From assembly GCF_018555385.1 (NCBI RefSeq), contig NZ_JAFEJS010000006.1:85415-149414 (forward strand): a DNA stretch of 64,000 nucleotides. The letters are read 5' to 3'. A program made the position numbers and the translations under genes. The notes beneath the pieces are model-generated. The model was not told the origin of the DNA and did no database searches. It saw only the letters and a program-made list of their open reading frames with translations. Of this stretch, positions 20,427 through 28,297 are shown one piece after another (within the stretch, counting starts at the first letter, position 1; the number at the start of each line of letters is the position of its first letter). This stretch comes from Bifidobacterium santillanense (GTDB lineage Bacteria; Actinomycetota; Actinomycetes; Actinomycetales; Bifidobacteriaceae).

Positions 20427-21980
20427 ATGTCTGATATCGACAGCAAGGCGTTGCGCGCGGCGATGAGCGGCCCCGGCCCCCGCAAGATCACGATGCGGCA
20501 GGCCGTCGGCTTCGGCGTCGGCGACTGCTACGGCGGCGGGCAGCTCACGCTCATCGCCACCTACCTCTCCCTGTTCTGGACGCGCTTCTGCGGCATGTCG
20601 ATCGGCACCGCGCAGACCGTGATCGGTCTGAGCGCGCTCGTCTCAGCCGTCGCCGCGCTCGTCTTCGGCGTGCTCGACGACAACCTCTACCGCTACGACA
20701 TCGGCCTGCGCTACGGCCGCCGCCGCTTCCTGCTCATGATCATCTCCCCGATGATCCTCTTCGGCGTCTTCCTGTGGATCCCCGGCCTCCCGCTCGCCGT
20801 ATACGCGGCGGCCTACGTGTTCTGGGTCGTCCTCGCGCAGGCGTTCCAGACCGCGTACAACCCGCTGCCCGGCGAGATGACGCCCGATTTCAACAGCCGC
20901 ACCAAGCTGTCGACCGTGCGCCTGTTCATCTCCACCGGCGCCGGCACCGCGATCCCGGTGGTCGGCGGCATGGTCCTCGCCGCGACCGGCGAGACGAACC
21001 CGACCGGCTACATGATCTTCACCATCGGCTCGACCCTCGTCTTCGCGATCGCCGTGTTCGCCTGCTGGCGCTCGACATGGGAGATGACCCCCGACGCCGC
21101 CGGGTTCGGCGCCTACGCGCGCGGCGAGAAGCGCGAGGGGCGCGTAGGCGCCGCCCGATGGATGGGCCGCGCGGTCAAGGTGCTCGGCGAGTACGCCTCC
21201 ACGCTGCGCATCAAGGAGTTCCGCAAGCACCTCGCCATCTACCTGCTCGTGCAGGTGTCGATGGACGTGTTCGGACAGACCTTCGTGTTCTTCGTCGTCT
21301 ACAACTGGAACCACACCGCCGCGTTCGCCTCGCTGCTGCTCGGTTGCGCGGTCGTCTCCCTGCCGCTCATGCCGTTCTTCGGCTGGCTGATGACCAGGAT
21401 CGGCCCTAAGCGCCTGTACGCGATCAACTTCACCGGATGCCTGCTCGGCGTCGCATGGCTGTTCGCCGACTGGCTGCTGGTCGGACGCGTCCCCGAGGCC
21501 GCGTGGACCGCGCTCGCGCTCGCCGCCGCGCTGTGGTTCTTCGCGTTCAAGTCGCTGTGCGGCTACCTGCCGTGGGCCGTGTTCCCGTACATCGCCGACA
21601 TCGACCAGATCGTCACCCGACGCTACCGTTCGGCCACGTTCTCCGGCATCCAGGCATCGTTCCGACAGCTCGGCTCGGGCCTCGCCACGATCGCCGTCGG
21701 CGTGGTCCTCGACGCGGTCGGCTTCGACGCGACCCGCGCCGCGCAGACGTTCGAGGCCAAGGTCGGCCTCGGCGCGGTCCTGCTCGGCTGGTTCGCCTGC
21801 GCGATGGTCGTCTGCTGGATCGTCTCCGCGCATCTCACCATCGACAAGCGCACCGACGGCATCGTCCTGACCGAGATCACCCGACTGCGCAACGGCGGCG
21901 CGAAGGCCGACGTCGCGCCCGAGACGCGCGCCGTCGTCGAGCGCCTCACCGGCCTGAAGTACGCCGACTGCTGGAAGTAG
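20427..21980 (+). CDS. MFS transporter, GPH (glycoside-pentoside-hexuronide) type
   Basis: Secondary transporter with about 12 membrane helices. The family pattern of cation-coupled GPH sugar symporters is seen: MRQAVGFGVGDCYGGGQLTL at the start of helix 1, DDNLYRYDIGLRYGRRRFLL between helices 2 and 3, and AYNPLPGEMTPDFNSRTKLS in the next loop. The sequence has 517 residues from the MSDIDSK start; an upstream in-frame ATG at 20385 would add 14. The substrate is probably a glycoside but is not shown. Its only neighbours upstream are gene remnants, so it may be the survivor of a larger catabolic locus. Confidence 0.88.
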   Translation: MSDIDSKALRAAMSGPGPRKITMRQAVGFGVGDCYGGGQLTLIATYLSLFWTRFCGMSIGTAQTVIGLSALVSAVAALVFGVLDDNLYRYDIGLRYGRRRFLLMIISPMILFGVFLWIPGLPLAVYAAAYVFWVVLAQAFQTAYNPLPGEMTPDFNSRTKLSTVRLFISTGAGTAIPVVGGMVLAATGETNPTGYMIFTIGSTLVFAIAVFACWRSTWEMTPDAAGFGAYARGEKREGRVGAARWMGRAVKVLGEYASTLRIKEFRKHLAIYLLVQVSMDVFGQTFVFFVVYNWNHTAAFASLLLGCAVVSLPLMPFFGWLMTRIGPKRLYAINFTGCLLGVAWLFADWLLVGRVPEAAWTALALAAALWFFAFKSLCGYLPWAVFPYIADIDQIVTRRYRSATFSGIQASFRQLGSGLATIAVGVVLDAVGFDATRAAQTFEAKVGLGAVLLGWFACAMVVCWIVSAHLTIDKRTDGIVLTEITRLRNGGAKADVAPETRAVVERLTGLKYADCWK

Positions 21981-21992
21981 GAAGCCGCTCAC

Positions 21993-21998
21993 TACACT
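21993..21998 (+). promoter_or_regulatory. -10 element placed for leaderless tatD
   Basis: TACACT ends 8 bases before the tatD ATG, inside the 26-base gap after the MFS stop. There is no Shine-Dalgarno, so tatD probably has its own leaderless message despite the tight spacing. Confidence 0.5.
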
Positions 21999-22006
21999 GG
22001 AGCACC

Positions 22007-22966
22007 ATGAGCAAGCATCATCACCGCGACCGCAGCTGGGCGCCCGCGCCCGAGGCGCTTCCCGAGGACGCCCAGGTCATCGACAACCACACGCACGTCG
22101 CCTCCGTCGTGCCGTTCGCCCGCGCGATGAGCCACGAGGCCGTCGCCAAGGGCCAACCGGAGGTCCCGGTCTACGACGTCGACGAACTGCTCGGCCAGGC
22201 GGCGGCGGTCGGCGTGACCGGCATCATCGACTGCGGCTGCGAGTACCCGAACCTGAAGCGCGCCATCGACATGGCCGTCGACCACCCGGGCCGAGTCCAC
22301 GCGGCGATCGCCATCCACCCGAACGAGGCCGTGCGCCACGGCCATCGCGCCGAACCCGGCCCCGACGGCCTGCCCGTCACGTACAAGCCGTACCACGACA
22401 TCCCGTTCGACGAGGCGATGGCCGAGGTCGCCCGGCTCGCGCGCGAGTATCCGGACGAGGTCGTCGCGATCGGCGAGACCGGCATGGACCTGTTCCGCAC
22501 CGGCGGCAACGCGATCTCCCTGCAGCGCGAGGCGTTCCGCGCGCACATCGCGCTCGCCAAGGAGCTCGGTCTGCCGATGCAGATCCACGACCGCGACTCG
22601 CATCGCGAGGTCATCGAGACGCTGCTGGCCGACGGCGCCCCCGAGCGTACGGTGTTCCACTCGTACTCCGGCGACGCCGAGATGGCCGAGATCGCGCGCG
22701 AACACGGCTGGTACCTGAGCTTCTCCGGCACGGTGAGCTACAAGGGCAACGACGGCATCCGCGAGTCGCTGCGCATCGTGGGCCTCGACCACGCGATGGT
22801 CGAGACGGACGCGCCGTACCTGACGCCGATGCCGTACCGTGGCCGCACGAACGCGCCGTACATGATCCCGTACACCCTGAGGGCGATGGCCGATGCGCTC
22901 GACCTGCCGATCGCCGAGGTGGCGCGCGGCACCCGCGAGACGACCCGCGTCGTCTACGGGGTGTGA
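22007..22966 (+). CDS. TatD-family metal-dependent hydrolase/DNase
   Basis: TIM-barrel metallo-hydrolase of the TatD family, acting as a 3'-5' DNase or related hydrolase. Metal ligands are visible: the HTH motif in VIDNHTHVAS, the glutamate in AIGETGMDLF, the histidine of MQIHDRDSHRE, HSYSGDAEMA, and the aspartate in VETDAPYLTPMPYRG, which is the family signature. Length 319 residues with a His-rich N-terminus. It sits immediately after a transporter gene, but the family is housekeeping and no functional link is implied. Confidence 0.93.
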   Translation: MSKHHHRDRSWAPAPEALPEDAQVIDNHTHVASVVPFARAMSHEAVAKGQPEVPVYDVDELLGQAAAVGVTGIIDCGCEYPNLKRAIDMAVDHPGRVHAAIAIHPNEAVRHGHRAEPGPDGLPVTYKPYHDIPFDEAMAEVARLAREYPDEVVAIGETGMDLFRTGGNAISLQREAFRAHIALAKELGLPMQIHDRDSHREVIETLLADGAPERTVFHSYSGDAEMAEIAREHGWYLSFSGTVSYKGNDGIRESLRIVGLDHAMVETDAPYLTPMPYRGRTNAPYMIPYTLRAMADALDLPIAEVARGTRETTRVVYGV

Positions 22967-23192
22967 GCGGCGGCGCGACCGACCGTCCGCGGGCATGTGA
23001 GCGATAACGCGACATCCTCCGCCCATCCGTCGGATCGTTCGATCCGTGGTCATGCGTCGGATTACAGTGAGCCCCGAGAGAAGTTGCGATGATTTCGTCA
23101 AGGCACTACCATGTCGTCACGAAATACGCACAAGTGGGAAGTGAAGCACAAGCTCGCGGGTTGCAGTTGGCCCCGCATGGAGGACTGAACGT

Positions 23193-25538
23193 ATGGCTGA
23201 GTCGAATCAGAGGTCCGAACGCGCCCGAACGGTCAGCAGCGACGCCCGTGACGCGCATACCGAGCGTGACGAACGCGTCGCCCGCACCGCGCACACCGGC
23301 GGCCATCCGGTGGCGCCGGCCATCCGGTCGGCCGAGATGGAGGCCGCCCGCAGGGCCCGACGCGAGAAGGAGGCCCTGCTGAGGGCCGACACCTTCACCA
23401 ACGCCCCAAAGGTCTCCCGACGCACCTTCACCAAGGAGGAGCGGCAGGAGATCATCAGGCGCAAGGAGGCCGAGGACAAGGAGGCCGAGAAGCTCGCCAA
23501 CACCGCCGCCAAGGGACGGTTCGGGCGATGGTGGGCGCGGCTGCAGTCCGGCCCGGACAGGATCACGTGGTCGATGGCCATCGTCGCGCTCGGCGTGGTC
23601 TACGGCGACATCGGCACCTCGCCGCTGTACACCGCGCAGACGTTCCTGTCCGGCCAGGGCGGCATCGGCAACGCCGACCGCGAGGCCGTGCTGGGCATGC
23701 TCTCGCTGGTCTTCTGGTCGATCACGCTCATCACGACCGTTAAGTACGTGCTCATCGCGATGCGCATCGACAACAACGGCGAGGGCGGCATCTTCGCGCT
23801 CTACTCGCTGATCCGCCGCCACGGCACATGGCTCGCGATCCCCGCGATGGTCGGCGGCGCCGCGTTCCTCGCCGATTCGGTCCTGACGCCGGCCGTCTCG
23901 ATCAGCTCCGCGGTCGAGGGTCTGCAGACCCTGCCGCCGCTCGAGAACCTGTTCGACGAGAACCCGAGCCTGACCCTGATGATCACCGTGTGCATCATCG
24001 TGGTGCTGTTCATGGTCCAGTCGCGCGGCACCGAATCCATCGGCAAGGTGTTCGGCTCGATGGTGCTTGTGTGGTTCAGCTTCCTCGCGGTCGTCGGCGT
24101 CGCCAACCTGTCCAACGACTGGACCGTCTTCGCCGCCCTCAATCCCGTCTACGGCGCGCGGTTCCTCTTCAGCCCGCACAACGCCGCGGGCATCGCCCTG
24201 ATGGGCACCGTGTTCCTGTCGACCACCGGCGCCGAGGCCCTCTACTCCGACATGGGCCACGTCGGGCGCGGCAACATCTACTTCACCTGGCCGTTCATCA
24301 AGATCGCGCTCGTGCTCAACTACTTCGGTCAGGGCGCGTGGATCCTCGCGAACAACCGCAACCCGCGGATCAACACGATGAAGACCCTCAACCCGTTCTT
24401 CCAGATGATGACCCCCGACGTGCGCTACATCGCCGTGATCCTGTCGGTGTCCGCCGGCGTAATCGCCTCGCAGGCCCTGATCACCGGCGCGTTCACGATG
24501 GTCTCCGAGGCCACGCGCCTCAACTGGATGCCGCATCTGCAGGTGCGCTACCCGGCCCGCACGCGCGGCCAGCTGTACATCCCGGTCGTCAACGGCGTGC
24601 TGTGTGTCTCGACCCTCGCCGTGCTCGCGATGTTCAAGGACTCCGAGCACATCTCCGCCGCGTACGGCCTGGCGCTGACGATCACGATGATCACGACGAC
24701 GATCCTGCTCGCCGTCTACATCTGGCACTCCGGCAGGAGGATCGGCGCGATCGTGTTCCTGCTGGTCTTCCTCGCGATCCAGACGATGTTCTTCATCGCG
24801 TCGATGGCGAAGTTCCTGCACGGCGGCTGGTTCACGATGCTGCTGACCCTCGCGATCCTGTTCATCATGTACACGTGGAACGAGGGCACGCGACTCGAGC
24901 GCGCCCAGCGCCGCCACATGCAGCCGAAGGACTTCCTGCCCACGCTCGAGAAACTGCACGGCGACTTCCGCATCCCGTACTTCGCGGACAACATCGTCTA
25001 TCTGACCTCGGATAACGTCACCAAGCGGCTCGACACCGACATCTTCTTCTCGATCTTCGCCGACCATCCCAAGCGCGCCCGCGCGTGGTGGGCGGTGAGC
25101 GTCGAGACGACCGACGAGCCGTTCACCCGCGAGTACGAGGTGGAGAACTTCGGCACCGACTTCCTGTTCCGCGTGCGCATCCGCCTCGGCTTCAAGGTCT
25201 CGCAGTCGATCCCGGCGTACCTGCACCAGATCATGTACGACCTGTCGAAGACGGGGGAGCTGCCGCAGCAGAAGTCGATCTACCCGAAGGTGGACGCCGA
25301 CCCGAACATCGGCACGATCCGCTACGTGCTGATCCACAAGGCGCTGATGCCGGAGTCGAAGGTCTCCGCGCGCGGCGCGCTGTCGCTGTCGGCCAAGTAC
25401 GCGATCCGCCACGTGGCCGGCTCGCCGGTCAAATGGTTCGGTCTGGCGCCGTACAACCCGCTGGTCGAGGTGCAGCCGCTGTTCGTCTCCACGCGCCGGC
25501 CCCCGCGCCTCAACCGCATCGAACAGGCCGCTCTATAA
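23193..25538 (+). CDS. kup: Low-affinity potassium uptake protein Kup
   Basis: K+ (probably K+/H+) symporter of the Kup/HAK family in the cytoplasmic membrane. After a charged cytoplasmic N-terminal extension of about 125 residues (much longer than in E. coli Kup), helix 1 carries the signature ALGVVYGDIGTSPLYT. About 12 helices follow, then a soluble C-terminal domain from about residue 570. Length 781 residues. GGAGGACTG precedes the start. The 226-base upstream gap shows no recognisable riboswitch. Confidence 0.95.
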   Translation: MAESNQRSERARTVSSDARDAHTERDERVARTAHTGGHPVAPAIRSAEMEAARRARREKEALLRADTFTNAPKVSRRTFTKEERQEIIRRKEAEDKEAEKLANTAAKGRFGRWWARLQSGPDRITWSMAIVALGVVYGDIGTSPLYTAQTFLSGQGGIGNADREAVLGMLSLVFWSITLITTVKYVLIAMRIDNNGEGGIFALYSLIRRHGTWLAIPAMVGGAAFLADSVLTPAVSISSAVEGLQTLPPLENLFDENPSLTLMITVCIIVVLFMVQSRGTESIGKVFGSMVLVWFSFLAVVGVANLSNDWTVFAALNPVYGARFLFSPHNAAGIALMGTVFLSTTGAEALYSDMGHVGRGNIYFTWPFIKIALVLNYFGQGAWILANNRNPRINTMKTLNPFFQMMTPDVRYIAVILSVSAGVIASQALITGAFTMVSEATRLNWMPHLQVRYPARTRGQLYIPVVNGVLCVSTLAVLAMFKDSEHISAAYGLALTITMITTTILLAVYIWHSGRRIGAIVFLLVFLAIQTMFFIASMAKFLHGGWFTMLLTLAILFIMYTWNEGTRLERAQRRHMQPKDFLPTLEKLHGDFRIPYFADNIVYLTSDNVTKRLDTDIFFSIFADHPKRARAWWAVSVETTDEPFTREYEVENFGTDFLFRVRIRLGFKVSQSIPAYLHQIMYDLSKTGELPQQKSIYPKVDADPNIGTIRYVLIHKALMPESKVSARGALSLSAKYAIRHVAGSPVKWFGLAPYNPLVEVQPLFVSTRRPPRLNRIEQAAL

Positions 25539-25581
25539 CCAGCGCTTATAACGCCGGCCGCGCGTCGCGGCTCATCCGCGG

Positions 25582-25587
25582 TATGGT
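25582..25587 (+). promoter_or_regulatory. -10 element placed for a leaderless amidotransferase gene
   Basis: TATGGT ends 8 bases before the ATG at 25596; no ribosome binding site is present in the gap. Confidence 0.45.
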
Positions 25588-25595
25588 GACAAACC

Positions 25596-26465
25596 ATGTG
25601 CAGATTACTGGGATACGCTACCGCCGGGTTCAACCTCAGCCTTAACGCTATCCTCGGCACAGAGAACGTTGAGGCGTATCGCGAGATGAGCGAGATCCAC
25701 AACGATGGCTGGGGCTGCTCAATGCTGTACGAGCCGATCGAGACCCCCGGCACGCTCGACGGCGGCGCGCCCGCCCCCGAGACCGGCACCAAGCTCTACA
25801 AGACCACCGTCGCGGCCCGCCTCGACCCGGTCTTCCCCGAACTCGCCTCCGAGGCCGCGCGCGGCGGGCTGTGGCACCTGCGTCTCGCCTCCTCGAACCT
25901 GCCGCTGATCCTCGAGAACCAGCAGCCGTTCTTCACCAACGGCCTGAGCTTCATCCACAACGGCGACATCTCCGACTCGCACGGCCGCAACATCACCACC
26001 AACGACCAGTACCCGGTGAGCAACAGCGTGTTCCTGTCGACCGGCGGCCGCTCCGACTCCGCCATCTTCTTCGCGGTCATCCTCGAATACCTCGGCTTCG
26101 GCTACGACCTCGACGAGGCGCTCGCCCAGGCCGTGCGCGAGCTGCGCCAGGCCTACCCGCGCTCCAGCTACAACTGCATGATCCAGTCGCAGGACCAGTT
26201 CATCGCCCTGAACGCCGCCGGACGCGAGCGCACGTCGTCGCGCATCGTCGAGATCTACGACGAGTACGGTCAGGGGGAGAAGGCGCAGGACTACCGTGTG
26301 ATGCGCTACCGCGCGCTGACCGACGAGAACGGCTCTCCGGCCGGCATCGTCGTCGCCTCCTCCGGCTTCGAGCAGTCCGAGGCCGACGGCTGGAAGGAAC
26401 TCGGCAACGACCAGATGATCGTCGCCTCCAACCGCACCGGCGAGTGGTCCATCCGCTCGATCTGA
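25596..26465 (+). CDS. Class II glutamine amidotransferase domain protein
   Basis: Single-domain Ntn-type glutaminase (GATase II, YafJ/EgtC-like). Cys2 in MCRLLGYATAG is the nucleophile once the initiator Met is removed. Other core elements are HNDGWGCSML, the LRLASSN segment and FIHNGDISDSHG (the Asn-Gly oxyanion pair). Length 289 residues. No synthetase partner lies beside it, so the acceptor of the ammonia is unknown; such proteins also act as stand-alone amidohydrolases. The start is fixed by the catalytic Cys. Confidence 0.9.
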   Translation: MCRLLGYATAGFNLSLNAILGTENVEAYREMSEIHNDGWGCSMLYEPIETPGTLDGGAPAPETGTKLYKTTVAARLDPVFPELASEAARGGLWHLRLASSNLPLILENQQPFFTNGLSFIHNGDISDSHGRNITTNDQYPVSNSVFLSTGGRSDSAIFFAVILEYLGFGYDLDEALAQAVRELRQAYPRSSYNCMIQSQDQFIALNAAGRERTSSRIVEIYDEYGQGEKAQDYRVMRYRALTDENGSPAGIVVASSGFEQSEADGWKELGNDQMIVASNRTGEWSIRSI

Positions 26466-26469
26466 GCGG

Positions 26470-26812
26470 TATCGGCTGGACTGTCTGCTTCACGGCTCGC
26501 CTACGGCCCTTGCAATTATGGCCGACCTTGCCCGGTCGGGCTTATTGTTTCCTCGCGGCTGTCGCCGTTCGGCCTTGCCGACGGACCGCAATCCTGCGGA
26601 TTGCCGTCGCGGCATGGCCGCTTCCCTCGCCTATGGATAGTCACAGGACTATCCATGTGACGGTTCGGCTGGACTGTCTGCTTTACGGCTCCCCTTCGGG
26701 CTGTGCAATTATGGTCCGACCTGACGGTCGGGCTCATTGTTTCCTTACGGCTGTCGCCATTCGGCCTCGCCTACGGACAGCCCATCGGACCGTCCGCTTC
26801 ACGGCTCGGTCA
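26470..26812. repeat. Two tandem copies of a dispersed hairpin element
   Basis: This gene-free gap holds two related blocks beginning GGCTGGACTGTCTGCTT (26470 and about 26668). Each continues with TGCAATTATGG, GGTCGGGCT, TTGTTTCCT and CGGCTGTCGCC. Each block ends in a variable hairpin: GGATAGTC/GACTATCC (26635-26654) for the first and GGAC..GTCC (26775-26795) for the second, the latter followed by GCTTCACGGCTCGG. Further copies are at 34.4, 38.0 and 59.8 kb. Confidence 0.8.
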
Positions 26813-26818
26813 TACAAT
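26813..26818 (+). promoter_or_regulatory. -10 element placed for a leaderless HD gene
   Basis: TACAAT (5 of 6 to consensus) lies 7 bases before the ATG at 26826. It overlaps the alternative ATG at 26817, which would therefore not be on the message. Confidence 0.5.
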
Positions 26819-26825
26819 GGGCCGT

Positions 26826-27638
26826 ATGGTTCCCACTTTTGAGCAAATCGACGAACTGCACCACAAGATCGCGCCTTCCGAGGCCGCGTACAATCTCGTG
26901 CACACGCACTGCGTGATCGTCTCGCGCATTGCCCGCGCCATCGCCCACCGTCAGAACGCCCTCTTCATGCGCCGCTGCACGCTGCCGAAGGATGCGCTTG
27001 AGCTCGACCGCGGCGACGACGGCCGCGCCGGCGCATCCGCGCTGACCCTGCCGCCCGAGACGCCCGAGGCCGCCCTCGACGCGCTCGTACCGAGCGAATC
27101 CCGTCTCGAGTTCGCCGTCCCGCCGTCCGACGGCATCACCGGCGGCCGCGTGCCCGCGCGCCTGATCGACGAGCGTCTCGTCGCGATCGGCGGCCTGCTG
27201 CACGACATCGGCACCTACCGGGTGTTCAAGCACGACGGCAACGACGACGAGCCGCTCAAGTTCAGCGGCAAGAAGTACATCAAGCACGGTCTGCTCGGTT
27301 ACGAGTACCTGCTCGAGAACGGCGTCGACGAGTCGATCGCCCAGTTCGCGCGCAACCACACCGGCGTGGGACTGACCCGCGAGGACGTCGAGCGTCAGGG
27401 CCTGCCGTTGCCGCCGGCCGACTACGTGCCGGTCAACCTCGAGCAGGAGGTCGTGATGGTGGCGGACAAGTACAACAGCAAGTCCCTGCCGCCCAAGTTC
27501 GTCTCCGCCGAAGCCTACACGCGCCGCGCCGCCAAGTTCGGCGAGGAGAACCGCCGCCGCTGGCTGGAGCTGCTGGACCAGTACGGCGTCTTCGACGTGC
27601 GCCCCATGGCCGCCGAATACCACATGATCGTCATCTGA
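26826..27638 (+). CDS. HD-domain phosphohydrolase
   Basis: Predicted metal-dependent phosphohydrolase of the HD superfamily. The conserved ligands are HCVIVSRIARAIA (first His), GGLLHDIGTYRVF (HD pair), KHGLLGYEYL, RNHTGVGL and the later VVMVADKYNSK (distal Asp). An insert of about 65 residues between the first His and the HD pair is not typical and has no recognisable fold. Length 270 residues from the leaderless start. The substrate is unknown. Confidence 0.85.
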   Translation: MVPTFEQIDELHHKIAPSEAAYNLVHTHCVIVSRIARAIAHRQNALFMRRCTLPKDALELDRGDDGRAGASALTLPPETPEAALDALVPSESRLEFAVPPSDGITGGRVPARLIDERLVAIGGLLHDIGTYRVFKHDGNDDEPLKFSGKKYIKHGLLGYEYLLENGVDESIAQFARNHTGVGLTREDVERQGLPLPPADYVPVNLEQEVVMVADKYNSKSLPPKFVSAEAYTRRAAKFGEENRRRWLELLDQYGVFDVRPMAAEYHMIVI

Positions 27639-27748
27639 TTCGTCGTCCTCGTGCGGCCCGGCCCCTGCCGTGGCAGCCGCTGCCTTCGGCTCGCGGCAGC
27701 CTCTGCCTTCGGCCGCACACGGTGCATGGCAATGCATCACGGCGCTCA

Positions 27749-28267
27749 CTCCGGGTTTCCCACCCTTTGCTCCGGGTCCCCCACGGTTCACTTCAGGTGC
27801 CCCACGGTTACTCCGGGTTCCCCACGGTTCACTCCGGGATGCCCACGGTTCACTCCGGGAATTGTTGCGCAATCGCGATACTAATCCCGGAGTAAGGCAT
27901 ACAGCCCCTGGCGTAGCACCACTTGCTCCGGGGTTTTCACGGTTCAGTCCGGGGTTTTCACGGTTCAGTCCGGGGTTTTCACGGTTCAGTCCGGGGTTTT
28001 CACGGTTCAGTCCGGGGTTCCCACGCTTCAGTCCGGGATGTCCACGGTCACTCCGGGAATCTCACGCTGTACTCCGGGGATTGTTGCGCAATCGCGATAC
28101 TAATCCCGGAGTAAAACGTGAAAGCCCCGGACTGAAGCGTGGGAACCCCGGAGCAAGGCGGGGAACCCCGGAACGAGGCATGAAAACCCCGGAGCAAGGC
28201 GTGGAAAACCCGGAGTATACGGTGCCCGTTCCGGGGATGGGGCGGAGCGGGCACCGTATACTCCGGG
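27749..28267. repeat. Mirror array of 21-bp CTCCGGGG units with two 40-bp cores
   Basis: Left-facing units begin with CTCCGGG or GTCCGGGG at 27749, 27770, 27791, 27811, 27832, 27853 and again at 27926, 27947, 27968, 27989, 28010, 28031, 28051, 28072, almost always 21 bases apart. The 27947, 27968 and 27989 units are identical. Two 40-bp cores (27853-27892 and 28072-28111) differ at one base. After each core the units run in the opposite orientation and end CCCCGGAG (to 28215). A 20-bp perfect hairpin, CCCGGAGTATACGGTGCCCG (28209-28228) with 28248-28267, closes the array. It fills the gap between two convergent genes. Confidence 0.9.
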
Positions 28268-28297
28268 TGTGAGCCGAAGCGGGGAAGGGCCTGCGAC

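Noticed and set aside
22967..23192. Cyclic-di-AMP (ydaO) riboswitch before kup
   Set aside because: Looked for because kup genes often have one; the 226 bases lack its conserved segments and any pairing I can support.
26466..26825. Small genes in the gap before the HD gene
   Set aside because: Frames here are repeat-derived, similar peptides appear at every repeat copy, and no ribosome binding sites precede them.
27749..28267. CRISPR array
   Set aside because: Units are 21 bp with only a 7-8 bp common mark, orientation reverses at 40-bp cores, several units are identical, and no cas gene is in the window.
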